Assembly: GCA_016867615.1 (NCBI GenBank)
Contig: VGJG01000019.1
Span: 1 to 12,186, forward strand
Origin: Candidatus Aminicenantota bacterium
Lineage (GTDB): Bacteria; Acidobacteriota; Aminicenantia; Aminicenantales; JAFGAV01
Reading direction: 5' to 3'
Length of the DNA: 12,186 nt
Shown here: positions 5,671 to 12,186 of the stretch, piece after piece
Layout: the number at the start of each line of letters is the position of its first letter
How positions within the stretch are numbered: position 1 is the stretch's first letter
Notes under the pieces: generated by a model
The model's input: the letters and a program-made list of their open reading frames with translations, nothing else
The model's database searches: none
What the model was told of the DNA's origin: nothing
Program-made: the position numbers and the translations under genes

Positions 5671-6631
5671 CGTCGCCGTCATTGGGGCCGGCCCGGCCGG
5701 CGCGGCCGCGGCCGTCCAGCTCAAGCGGAGCGGCGTGGATTTCCGCCTCTTCGAAAAAGCGAAGACGGGCGGCCTTCTCCGCAATGCCCTCCTGGTCGAA
5801 AACTATCCCGGCTTTCCGCGGGGCGTGGCCGGGCCGGACCTCGTCCGCCTGATCGAAAGGCAGATGAAAAGGCTGGGGATCAAGGTCGAAAAGAACGAAG
5901 TCCTGAGAGTCGGCTTCCGGGGCGGCCTCTTCACCCTGAAAACCCTCAGGGGGGACCTGCGGGCGCGCGTCTGCGTCATCGCCTCCGGCACGGAGCCGCT
6001 CCGGCTTCCGCACGGGCTCATCCCCCCCGAATCCGAAGGCCGGGTCTGCTACGAGGTCGTTCCCCTGGCCCGGACGAAGGGCAAACGCATCGCCGTCCTG
6101 GGGGGCGGGGATGCGGCTTTTGACTATGCCCTGAACCTCGCCCGCCGGAACGACGTGGTCCTCCTCCATCGAAGCCGGACGCCGAAATGCCTGCCGCTCC
6201 TCCGCCGGAGGGCGAAGGGTCGCCCGCGCCTGACCGTTCTGGACGGAGCCGGCCTGGAGTCCGTGAGAAGGACGAAGCGGGGATTGATCTTGGGCCTAAA
6301 GCGGGGACGGCGGAGACTCATCCTCGAGGTTTCTTATCTGCTGGCGGCCGTCGGACGGAAGCCCGCCCTGGGCTTCGTGGCCGTCGGCCTCAAGAAGCGC
6401 GTCGCCGCGCTCCGGCGGGCGAAGCGGCTTTTCCTGGCCGGCGACGTGAAAAACGGGTCGTTCCGGCAGACCGCCATCGCCGCCGGCGACGGCCTGAGAG
6501 CGGCCATGGAGATCGCCAGCGGATTCATGAAGTGGCGGGCGGACTCCCGGCCGAGGGGGGACGAGGACGCGAACTCAAGTCCGCTCCGCGGGCCGGGGCG
6601 GCATCGGACGGGCCGGCGTCCCGGCATTTGA
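5657..6631 (+). CDS. FAD/NAD(P)-dependent oxidoreductase, thioredoxin-reductase-like without the CxxC pair (324 aa)
   Basis: A two-nucleotide-domain flavoprotein: the FAD-binding GAGPAG is at residues 10-15, ASGT at 109-112, an NAD(P)-binding GGGDAAFDYALNLA at 149-162, and the second FAD motif LFLAGDVKNGSFRQTAIAAG at 258-277. This order is that of thioredoxin reductase and TrxR-type ferredoxin-NADP reductases. The redox-active CxxC expected between the two halves is missing (the local text is GRVCYEVV), so it cannot reduce thioredoxin in the classical way. A role as ferredoxin/flavodoxin reductase or other NAD(P)H oxidoreductase is more likely. The GTG start at 5657 lies just after a G8 run that can serve as Shine-Dalgarno, and overlaps the stop of the upstream hydrolase gene. 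The last 35 or so residues are an Arg/Gly/Pro-rich tail. Confidence 0.85.
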   Translation: MPVVDVAVIGAGPAGAAAAVQLKRSGVDFRLFEKAKTGGLLRNALLVENYPGFPRGVAGPDLVRLIERQMKRLGIKVEKNEVLRVGFRGGLFTLKTLRGDLRARVCVIASGTEPLRLPHGLIPPESEGRVCYEVVPLARTKGKRIAVLGGGDAAFDYALNLARRNDVVLLHRSRTPKCLPLLRRRAKGRPRLTVLDGAGLESVRRTKRGLILGLKRGRRRLILEVSYLLAAVGRKPALGFVAVGLKKRVAALRRAKRLFLAGDVKNGSFRQTAIAAGDGLRAAMEIASGFMKWRADSRPRGDEDANSSPLRGPGRHRTGRRPGI

Positions 6632-6656
6632 ACGCCCCGCCGCATTTATATAGAAT
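6628..6656 (+). promoter_or_regulatory. Sigma-70-like promoter upstream of the radical SAM gene
   Basis: TTGAAC (6628-6633) and TAGAAT (6651-6656) are separated by 17 bases, overlapping the stop of the flavoprotein gene. The predicted start is near 6663, and GAGGA (6674-6678) lies 10 bases before the ATG at 6689. The radical SAM gene can therefore be expressed independently of the two genes before it. Confidence 0.6.
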
Positions 6657-6688
6657 GGGAACGGAATCAACCTGAGGACGATGCCGGA

Positions 6689-7636
6689 ATGATGAAGACA
6701 CTCGCCCTGGCGGGCCGCGAGGACATCGCCCTCGTCTCGGTCGCCGAGACGCGAAGCGGACGGCTGGTCGAATTCGTGGAATCCCTCCAGCCGCCTTTTT
6801 CCCGCGAGGAGAAATGGATCCTGACGGTCTCCACGCTCGACGGCTGCCCCGTCCGCTGCCGCTTCTGCGACGCCGGGGGCCCGGCCCGGGGGACCCTGTC
6901 GAGGGAGGATATCCTCGAACAGATCGACCATCTCGTCAGGGGAAGATACCCCGACGGCGCGGTGCCGACGAAGAAATTCAAGATCCAGTTCGCGCGGATG
7001 GGAGAGCCTTCGCTCAACCCCCAGGTCCTCGAAGTCCTCGAGGACCTGCCCGGAATCTACGACGCGCCCGGCCTCATCCCCTCCTTCTCCACGGTCGCTC
7101 CGGCCGGGACGGAGGCATTCTTCGAACGCCTGCTCGATGTCAAGAACCGCCTCTACGGGCCCCGTTTCCAGATGCAGTTCTCGATCCACACCACGGACGG
7201 CGAGCTCCGGGACCGGCTCATACCGGTCAAGAAATGGCCTTTTGAAAAAATCGCCGCCTACGGGACGCGGTTCGTCGAGGGAGACGGCCGCAAGGTCACG
7301 CTGAATTTCGCCCTGGGGGACGGGATGCCCGTGGACCCCCGGGCGCTGTTAAGCTTCTTCCCGAGGGAGGCATTCCTGGTCAAAATGACCCCCGTGAACC
7401 CGACTCATGCGGCCGCCAGGAACGGAATCGCTTCCACCGACCGCTTCCTCGAAGAAACGGCCGCCCGGCTGAGGGACGCGGGCTACGAGGTCCTGGTCAG
7501 CATCGGTGAGCCCGAGGAGAACCGCATCGGGAGCAACTGCGGCATGTACATCAACCTGTTCCGCGGGCAAAAAGCCTCGGAAGCGGGCTACACTTACGAG
7601 CTGAGAAAACCGGGAACCCTGCACCCGGCGGCTTGA
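6689..7636 (+). CDS. RlmN/Cfr-like radical SAM protein, short form (315 aa)
   Basis: The [4Fe-4S]/SAM motif is C53-x3-C57-x2-C60 in GCPVRCRFCDAG. The RlmN/Cfr pattern continues with RMGEPSLN (103-110), FSIHTTDGELRDRLIPVKK (164-182), KVTLNFALGDG (202-212), VKMTPVNPT (231-239), and a late Cys (C284) in GSNCGMY, the position of the methyl-carrying Cys (C355 in E. coli RlmN). Two things differ from RlmN. The N-terminal accessory domain of about 90 residues is absent, and the residue seven before the first cluster Cys, C118 in E. coli RlmN (needed to resolve the RNA-protein adduct), is Thr46. It may methylate something other than 23S rRNA A2503 or use another chemistry. The preceding flavoprotein could supply electrons for the cluster (inference). 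ATG 6689 is preferred over ATG 6692 by Shine-Dalgarno spacing. Confidence 0.85.
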   Translation: MMKTLALAGREDIALVSVAETRSGRLVEFVESLQPPFSREEKWILTVSTLDGCPVRCRFCDAGGPARGTLSREDILEQIDHLVRGRYPDGAVPTKKFKIQFARMGEPSLNPQVLEVLEDLPGIYDAPGLIPSFSTVAPAGTEAFFERLLDVKNRLYGPRFQMQFSIHTTDGELRDRLIPVKKWPFEKIAAYGTRFVEGDGRKVTLNFALGDGMPVDPRALLSFFPREAFLVKMTPVNPTHAAARNGIASTDRFLEETAARLRDAGYEVLVSIGEPEENRIGSNCGMYINLFRGQKASEAGYTYELRKPGTLHPAA

Positions 7637-7827
7637 CGGTTCCCCGGATCACTCTTTCTCCCGGCCCCCAGGTTTTCCCCGTGGGCATCGATGACCTCGA
7701 CGGGGATGCGGTGCTTCTCCAGAACGGCTCCGATGTGGAGAAGCCCCAGGGGCGGGCTTACGGCCCCCGAGCTCTCGTCGTGAGGGACGCGGCAGTTCGG
7801 CTGCACGAGCACGATCAAATCACTCAC
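7594..7827 (-). pseudogene. Fragment of a cobalamin-binding radical SAM protein (N-terminus)
   Basis: From a GTG at 7827 the translation DLIVLVQPNCRVP, then PPLGLLHIGAVLEKHRIPVE and VIDAHGENLG, is typical of the first 50 or so residues of the B12-binding domain that precedes the radical SAM domain in P-methylase-, BchE- and hopanoid-type enzymes. Similarity ends near 7668. The remaining frame overlaps the 3' end of the RlmN-like gene on the opposite strand and reads as random sequence up to its stop. The radical SAM domain is missing, so this is a truncated remnant. A weak AGGGAG lies upstream of the GTG. It is the only sign of a cobalamin enzyme beside the phosphonate operon. Confidence 0.55.
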
Positions 7828-8066
7828 TTAACGAGTCGTCTCCCTTCAGCCAGACACGTCGACCTGTTCCCGCGGCATCTTATCATGTTCCCGGACAAAT
7901 CAGAATCCGCCGACCCCCTCCCGGCGCCGGAACGAGAAGACGGGCGGCCGGTACCCGGGCTGCCGCGCCTCGGTTGCATCGGGAGAGTCGACATGATAAA
8001 GTGAATTCTCCATTAAGAGCAAGCCGATCTGATTGGACCTGAAATCATTGGTTTTCATTCGGGATC
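7828..8066. other. Intergenic region upstream of the phosphonate operon
   Basis: No gene is supported. The region lies between the 5' end of the truncated B12-type fragment (minus) and the phosphonate operon (plus), so divergent promoters are expected. It contains a 9-base inverted pair, TTATCATGT (7880-7888) and ACATGATAA (7991-7999), 102 bases apart. I see no terminator or riboswitch-like structure. Confidence 0.4.
7974..8002 (+). promoter_or_regulatory. Candidate promoter of the phosphonate operon
   Basis: TTGCAT (7974-7979), a 17-base spacer and TAAAGT (7997-8002) form a moderate sigma-70-like match. It is strengthened by TG at 7994-7995, which gives an extended -10 (TGATAAAGT). The start would be near 8009, leaving a leader of about 58 nt. 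The Shine-Dalgarno before the ATG at 8067 is weak (CGGGA), so translation of the first gene may be modest. Confidence 0.35.
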
Positions 8067-8789
8067 ATGACAAGAACCGCAGTGATCCTCGCCGCCGGGA
8101 TGGGGACACGCCTGCGCTCCGTGGTCGGCTTCAGGCCCAAGGGGCTTCTGCCCTGGGAGGGGGGAACCCTCATCGGCCGTTCCCTCGGCCTCCTGGCCGG
8201 GGCCGGGATCACCCGGGTTGTTATGGCCGTCGGGTTCGAGTCCGACCAGTATCGCCGGTCCCTTGAAGGAGCGCCCATTCCGGTGGAATACGTGCTCAAC
8301 CCCCACTTCGCCCGGACGGGCAGCATGCACTCCCTATCCCTATGCCGCAAGAAAATCGACGGGGACTTCCTCCTGCTCGAGTCCGACCTCCTCTACGAGC
8401 GCCGGGCCCTCGAGACGCTCCTCGGCTCGCCGGAACCCGACCTCGTCCTCCTCTCGGGCCCCACGAAAGCCGGAGATGAAGTTTTCGTCTACGGGACGGA
8501 TGGAATGATCCAGGCCGTATCCAAAAGCCCCCTCGGCCTCCCCCTCCTCGGGGAGCTGGTGGGCATCTCCAAGATCAGCCGGACCCTCCTGGGGCTGATG
8601 TGCCGCCGCTACGCATCCATCACCCTCGACCCGAAGTACGACTACGAGCACTGCCTGGCGGACGTCGGTCGGCTTCATCCCGTCCGAACGGTCAAGGTCG
8701 AGGACCTGGCTTGGGCCGAGATCGACGGCCCCGAGCATCTGGAGCGGGCCGAGCGCGTCGTCGGCCCGCGCCTGGGGGCGGTCGGGTGA
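8067..8789 (+). CDS. pntC: CTP:2-aminoethylphosphonate cytidylyltransferase-like nucleotidyltransferase (240 aa)
   Basis: The sugar-nucleotidyltransferase fold is shown by AVILAAGMGTRLRS (5-18) with the nucleotide loop, PKGLL with its Lys at 24-28, NPHFARTGSMHSL (78-90), the metal-binding Asp in LLLESDLLYE (102-111), GELVGISKIS (162-171), KYDYEH (190-195), and a second acidic pair in WAEIDGPEHLERA (216-228). The TGSM-SL, ESDLxYE and ELVGISKIS blocks match PntC of Treponema denticola as I remember it. That enzyme makes CMP-2-aminoethylphosphonate from CTP and AEP for phosphonolipid or glycan decoration. It is the first gene of the operon and its last four bases (GTGA) overlap the transaminase start. 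LicC-type CTP:phosphocholine cytidylyltransferase is the closest alternative, but the neighbours argue for AEP. Confidence 0.8.
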   Translation: MTRTAVILAAGMGTRLRSVVGFRPKGLLPWEGGTLIGRSLGLLAGAGITRVVMAVGFESDQYRRSLEGAPIPVEYVLNPHFARTGSMHSLSLCRKKIDGDFLLLESDLLYERRALETLLGSPEPDLVLLSGPTKAGDEVFVYGTDGMIQAVSKSPLGLPLLGELVGISKISRTLLGLMCRRYASITLDPKYDYEHCLADVGRLHPVRTVKVEDLAWAEIDGPEHLERAERVVGPRLGAVG

Positions 8790-9892
8790 AGCCCGTGGTC
8801 AAGCGCAACATCCTGCTCAACCCCGGTCCGGGAACGACCACCGATACGGTCAAGCAGGCCCTGGTCGTCCCCGACATCTGCCCCCGCGAGCGCGATTTCG
8901 GCGAGGTGGCCCTCGAAGTCGAACGCAAGCTCGTCCGGGTCGTCGAGGGCGGAGAGAGCTATACGGCCGTCATGCTCGCCGGCTCGGGAACGGCGGCCAT
9001 GGAAGCCGCCCTCATATCGGCCCTCGGGCCGGAGGACAAGATCCTCATCGTCGACAACGGCGCCTACGGCCGCCGGGCGCGCCAGATCGCCGAGATCCAC
9101 GGACTTCCCCACGTCGCCTACGAGCTCGCCTGGGGCGACTCCCCCGACATCGAAGCCGCCCGCCGCATTCTGGAACGGGACGGGAACGTGACTCATTTCT
9201 TTCTCGTTCACCATGAGACGACGACCGGGATGCTCAATCCCTTGCCTGAATTTCTCGAGCTCGGCCGGGAATTCGGTCTGATATCGATCGTGGACGCCAT
9301 CTCCTCCTACGCCGGACTGCCCATCGACCTCCGCGCGATGCCCGTCGATTACCTCCTCTCCTCGGCCAACAAGTGCATTCAGGGCATGGCCGGCCTGAGC
9401 TTCGTCATCAGCCGCAAGGACAGCCTGGCCAAGACCAAGGATTATCCCAAGCGGTCGCTCTATCTCGATCTTTATCACGCCGACCGGCACTTGCGGGGAA
9501 CGGGGCAGTTTCCCTTCACGCCGCCGGTCCAGGTCATGTATGCCCTGCGTCAGGCCCTCGACGAGTTCTTCGCCGAGGGGCAGGAAGCCCGCACGCGGCG
9601 CTATGTCCGCTGCTACGAAGAGCTGATGAAAGGCTTGGCCGAGACGGGGCTGGAATGCCTGCTCCCCGCCCGGCAGCATTCGAAGCTGCTGACCGCCGTC
9701 CTGGAGCCCCAAGTCCCCGGCTACAGCTTCATGGACTTTCACGACCACTGCTACCGCCGGGGGGTGACGATCTATCCCGGCAAAGCGGCCAAGAAGGACA
9801 CCTTCCGCGTGGCCAACATCGGCGCCATCGATTACCGGGACATGCGGGTCTTCAACGGCCTGATGAAAGAATACTTCGGAAGGATCCTATGA
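8786..9892 (+). CDS. phnW: 2-aminoethylphosphonate:pyruvate transaminase (368 aa)
   Basis: A class V (fold type I) PLP aminotransferase of the usual PhnW length. It has [17 protein letters not shown] (10-26), the PLP-phosphate loop [10 protein letters not shown] (65-74), [12 protein letters not shown] (141-152), [12 protein letters not shown] (168-179) with the PLP-ring Asp170, the Schiff-base Lys196 in SSANKCIQG, and the substrate carboxylate-binding Arg341 in FRVANIG. In catabolic PhnW the reaction removes the amino group from AEP. Beside PEP mutase and phosphonopyruvate decarboxylase it should run the other way, aminating phosphonoacetaldehyde to AEP. The GTG start at 8786 overlaps the stop of pntC. 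The frame is open upstream to 8600, but that part is only the shadow of pntC. The end overlaps the next ATG by ATGA. In T. denticola the two activities are fused; here they are separate. Confidence 0.92.
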   Translation: MKPVVKRNILLNPGPGTTTDTVKQALVVPDICPRERDFGEVALEVERKLVRVVEGGESYTAVMLAGSGTAAMEAALISALGPEDKILIVDNGAYGRRARQIAEIHGLPHVAYELAWGDSPDIEAARRILERDGNVTHFFLVHHETTTGMLNPLPEFLELGREFGLISIVDAISSYAGLPIDLRAMPVDYLLSSANKCIQGMAGLSFVISRKDSLAKTKDYPKRSLYLDLYHADRHLRGTGQFPFTPPVQVMYALRQALDEFFAEGQEARTRRYVRCYEELMKGLAETGLECLLPARQHSKLLTAVLEPQVPGYSFMDFHDHCYRRGVTIYPGKAAKKDTFRVANIGAIDYRDMRVFNGLMKEYFGRIL

Positions 9893-11505
9893 ATCCGCGC
9901 AAAACCACCCGACTCAAGAATCTGATCCTCAGCCCGGAATTGGAGTTCCTCATGGAAGCCCACAGCGGGCTGTCGGCCAAGATCGTCGAGGAAGCGGGGT
10001 TCAAGGGCATCTGGGGCAGCGGCCTGGCCCTGTCGGCCTCTCTCGGAGTGCGGGACAACAACGAGGCCAGTTGGACCCAGGTCCTGGAGATGATGGAATT
10101 CATGAGCGACGCCGCCTCGATCCCCATCCTGCTCGACGGCGACACGGGCTACGGCAACTTCAACAACATGATGCGCCTGGTGAAGAAGCTCGAACAGCGC
10201 GGCGTGGCCGGAGTCTGCATCGAGGACAAGCTCTTTCCCAAGACGAACAGCTTTCTCCGCGGCACGGCCCAGCCCCTGGCGGACATCGATGAATTCTGCG
10301 GCAAGATCAAGGCCGGCAAGGACGCCCAGACGGACGAAGATTTCGTCATCGTCGCCCGCGTCGAAGCCCTGATCGCCGGCTGGGGGCTCAAAGAGGCCCT
10401 CTGCCGGGCCGAGGCCTACCGGCAGGCCGGAGCGGACGCCGTCCTCATTCATTCCAAGAAATCCACTCCGGATGAGATCTTCGCCTTCCTCAAGGAATGG
10501 GCCGACCGCCACCCCGTAGTCCTCGTCCCGACTAAATATTACACCACCCCCACCGAGGAATTCCGAAAACGCAAGGTCTCCTGCGTCATCTGGGCCAACC
10601 ACCTCGTCCGCGGCTCCATCGCCAAGATGCAGGAAGTCGCCCGTCAGGTCTTCCAGGACCGGAACCTCCTGTCGGCGGAAGACAAGATCGTTCCGGTGGG
10701 GGAGATCTTCCGCCTCCAGGGAGACGAGGAGCTCAAGGAGGCCGAAAAAAAATACCTGACCACCAAAGGCGGGGAATACACGGCGGTCATTTTGGCCGCC
10801 AGCCAGGGCAGCCTGGGCCGCCTGACGGAACACATCCCCAAGGCCATGCTCCGCGTAGGCCAGAAATCGATCCTGGAGCATTCCGTCGACGCCCTGCGGA
10901 CCAAGGGCGTCAAGAGGATCCTGGTCGTGGCCGGCTACAAGCGCGAAGCCGTCCGCCTGCCGGACATCGAAGTCGTGGACAACCCCGACTACGCCGCCAC
11001 CACCGAGCTCGATTCGCTGGCCCGAGCGCTGGATCGCGTCGAGACGGGCTGTCTCGTCCTGTTCGGCGACATCGTCTACCGCAAGTACTTCCTCGACATC
11101 CTGCTCAACACGCCCGCCGAGGTCACCCTCATCGTGGACTCGTCGACCGGACGCGTCCCGGACGACGACGCGAACTACTACATCTACGCCTCCAAGCCCG
11201 ACCACTCCAGCGCGCTGTTCGAAGACGACATCGTCCTGCGCCGGGCCGTTTACGGCCCCAGACCTCCCGACTGCCAGGGGGAATGGACCGGATTGCTGAA
11301 GCTCGAGACTTCCGGGCTGGCCGAAGCCAAGGCCTACTTGAAAGCCCATCGTCCGTCCCGGGAATGGAGCCGGCTGCGCATCATCGACATGCTCAACGTC
11401 CTGGTGGACAGGGGCGTGTCGGTCCGCGTCCAATACGTCACCGGCAACTGGGCGGACGTCAACACCCTGGCCGACCTCCACAGCGCCGAGCAGCTCGAGA
11501 GATGA
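9889..11505 (+). CDS. pepM: Phosphoenolpyruvate mutase fused to a C-terminal nucleotidyltransferase domain (538 aa)
   Basis: Residues 1-290 or so are PEP mutase of the isocitrate-lyase superfamily, which rearranges phosphoenolpyruvate to phosphonopyruvate, the entry step of phosphonate biosynthesis. Key features are [20 protein letters not shown] (42-61, with Asp56), [13 protein letters not shown] (81-93) and the diagnostic [10 protein letters not shown] (112-121), followed by VARVEA and HSKK. The C-terminal part (about 296-538) is a sugar-nucleotidyltransferase-like domain: [14 protein letters not shown] (299-312), PKAML (317-321), [11 protein letters not shown] (391-401) with Asp394, and [10 protein letters not shown] (521-530) with Asp523. 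Its nucleotide loop is altered compared with AAGxGTRL. PEP mutase-nucleotidyltransferase fusions are known. Combined with the stand-alone pntC this gives two such domains in one operon. The start overlaps phnW by ATGA and the end overlaps ppd by ATGA. Confidence 0.93.
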   Translation: MNPRKTTRLKNLILSPELEFLMEAHSGLSAKIVEEAGFKGIWGSGLALSASLGVRDNNEASWTQVLEMMEFMSDAASIPILLDGDTGYGNFNNMMRLVKKLEQRGVAGVCIEDKLFPKTNSFLRGTAQPLADIDEFCGKIKAGKDAQTDEDFVIVARVEALIAGWGLKEALCRAEAYRQAGADAVLIHSKKSTPDEIFAFLKEWADRHPVVLVPTKYYTTPTEEFRKRKVSCVIWANHLVRGSIAKMQEVARQVFQDRNLLSAEDKIVPVGEIFRLQGDEELKEAEKKYLTTKGGEYTAVILAASQGSLGRLTEHIPKAMLRVGQKSILEHSVDALRTKGVKRILVVAGYKREAVRLPDIEVVDNPDYAATTELDSLARALDRVETGCLVLFGDIVYRKYFLDILLNTPAEVTLIVDSSTGRVPDDDANYYIYASKPDHSSALFEDDIVLRRAVYGPRPPDCQGEWTGLLKLETSGLAEAKAYLKAHRPSREWSRLRIIDMLNVLVDRGVSVRVQYVTGNWADVNTLADLHSAEQLER

Positions 11506-12186
11506 TCGACGCCGGCGATTTCCTGGACGGTCTCGAGGAACGGCGCCGGACGTTCCTGGCCGGCACGCCCTGTTCCTATCTCAAGCCGTTCATCAACAGG
11601 GTCATCGACGATCCCCGGCTGGCCTATTGCGACGCGGCCAACGAGGGCGACGCCGTGGCTCTCGTCTCGGGCGCGGCCATTGGGGGACGCCCGGGAGCGG
11701 TCCTGTTCCAAAACGCGGGCCTGGGCAACGCCGTCAACGCCCTGACTTCCCTGTGCTTTCCCTTCCGTATCCCGCTGCTGCTCATCATCACCCATCGCGG
11801 TCAGCCCGGGGGTCCCGCCGACGAGCCCCAGCACGAGCTCATGGGCCAGGTCACGACCGGCCTCCTGGACGTCCTGCGCGTCCCCTGGAGGCCTTTCCCC
11901 TCGCGGGGGGAAGACATCGAGACGACGCTGGCCTGGGCCGAGGGAACGATGAGAGAGCGAAGTCTGCCCTGCGCTCTGGTCATGTCCAAGGACGATATCG
12001 CCGATTATGCGCTTCACGCCCCATCCCTCATCTCGCCTCCCGGCTGGGATGCGGAGCCCGGAAGGGCATCGCGCCGCGGCTCGGACGGGCTCCCCCTCCG
12101 GCATGAAATCCTGTCCGCCTATCTCCGGCGGAAGAAGACGGAAGACGTCGTTGTCTGCACGACCGGCTACACCGGCCGGGAGCTCA
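11502..12186 (+). CDS. ppd: Phosphonopyruvate decarboxylase, N-terminal part, cut by window edge
   Basis: The thiamine diphosphate enzyme decarboxylates phosphonopyruvate to phosphonoacetaldehyde, the irreversible step that pulls the unfavourable PEP mutase reaction forward. The first 228 residues are visible. They include [15 protein letters not shown] (46-60) with the ThDP-activating Glu48, [16 protein letters not shown] (69-84), [13 protein letters not shown] (91-103) and [17 protein letters not shown] (107-123), all typical of Ppd/sulfopyruvate decarboxylase. The C-terminal ThDP-Mg motif lies beyond the window. The ATG at 11502 overlaps the stop of the PEP mutase gene. Sulfopyruvate decarboxylase is the nearest alternative and is unlikely next to pepM. 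Genes further right should show what the activated phosphonate is attached to. Confidence 0.9.
   Translation, partial: MIDAGDFLDGLEERRRTFLAGTPCSYLKPFINRVIDDPRLAYCDAANEGDAVALVSGAAIGGRPGAVLFQNAGLGNAVNALTSLCFPFRIPLLLIITHRGQPGGPADEPQHELMGQVTTGLLDVLRVPWRPFPSRGEDIETTLAWAEGTMRERSLPCALVMSKDDIADYALHAPSLISPPGWDAEPGRASRRGSDGLPLRHEILSAYLRRKKTEDVVVCTTGYTGREL

Noticed and set aside
4873..5784. 303-codon open frame on the minus strand
   Set aside because: It is antisense to the isochorismatase-family gene, whose catalytic triad is intact on the plus strand.
7880..7999. 9-base inverted pair TTATCATGT / ACATGATAA as possible ends of a small mobile element
   Set aside because: It is too short, with no flanking direct repeats or further end similarity; chance is a sufficient explanation.
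8600..8785. N-terminal extension of the transaminase to an ATG at 8600
   Set aside because: The extra 62 codons lie inside pntC in another frame, are Arg/Pro-rich, and exceed the normal PhnW length; the GTG at 8786 gives the typical 368 residues.
8675..9748. 357-codon open frame on the minus strand
   Set aside because: It is antisense to phnW and the end of pntC, with shadow-type composition and no motif.
9832..11481. 549-codon open frame on the minus strand
   Set aside because: It lies wholly antisense to pepM, has Asp/Val/Gly/Gln-biased composition typical of the complement of GC-rich coding DNA, and has no Shine-Dalgarno or recognisable domain.

Overview
The window is GC-rich bacterial chromosomal DNA. 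Several features point to a Gram-negative-type bacterium, most likely an uncultured lineage such as Acidobacteriota (possibly Aminicenantia). These are the lipoprotein and Sec-signal proteins, the ALDH4-type 1-pyrroline-5-carboxylate dehydrogenase, the S9-peptidase and IS91-type remnants, and the codon bias. This placement is an inference with low confidence, because no rRNA or single-copy marker gene is present.

Left part (1-4440), all real genes on the minus strand. The 5' end of a proline/glutamate catabolism dehydrogenase (1-477) runs off the window edge behind a near-consensus promoter. Next come two exported proteins of unknown function (614-1597 and 1620-2827) that look like an operon; the first-transcribed one carries a frameshift near its 3' end. 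A mosaic of gene debris follows (2914-3180): an antisense copy of the 5' end of a small gene, a [2Fe-2S]-ferredoxin/SdhB-like fragment and the tail of an S9 peptidase. Then come a lipoprotein of unknown function (3194-4051) with a recognisable promoter and overlapping palindromes, and a small conserved-looking protein (4171-4398).

Middle part (4441-8066). An IS91-type transposase remnant on the minus strand (4582-4854) marks the end of the minus-strand block. A plus-strand set follows: an isochorismatase-fold cysteine hydrolase overlapping a thioredoxin-reductase-like flavoprotein that lacks the CxxC pair, then a short radical SAM protein of the RlmN/Cfr type. That radical SAM protein keeps the methyl-carrying cysteine but has lost the cysteine that resolves the RNA adduct in RlmN. 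A fragment of a cobalamin-binding radical SAM protein lies convergent to it on the minus strand.

Right part (8067-12186). This is a tightly overlapping phosphonate biosynthesis operon: a PntC-like cytidylyltransferase, 2-aminoethylphosphonate:pyruvate transaminase, PEP mutase fused to a second nucleotidyltransferase domain, and phosphonopyruvate decarboxylase (cut by the window end). PEP is isomerised to phosphonopyruvate, decarboxylated to phosphonoacetaldehyde, transaminated to 2-aminoethylphosphonate, and probably activated with CTP for transfer to a lipid or glycan. The purpose of the second nucleotidyltransferase domain is open. No CRISPR array, tRNA or rRNA was seen.
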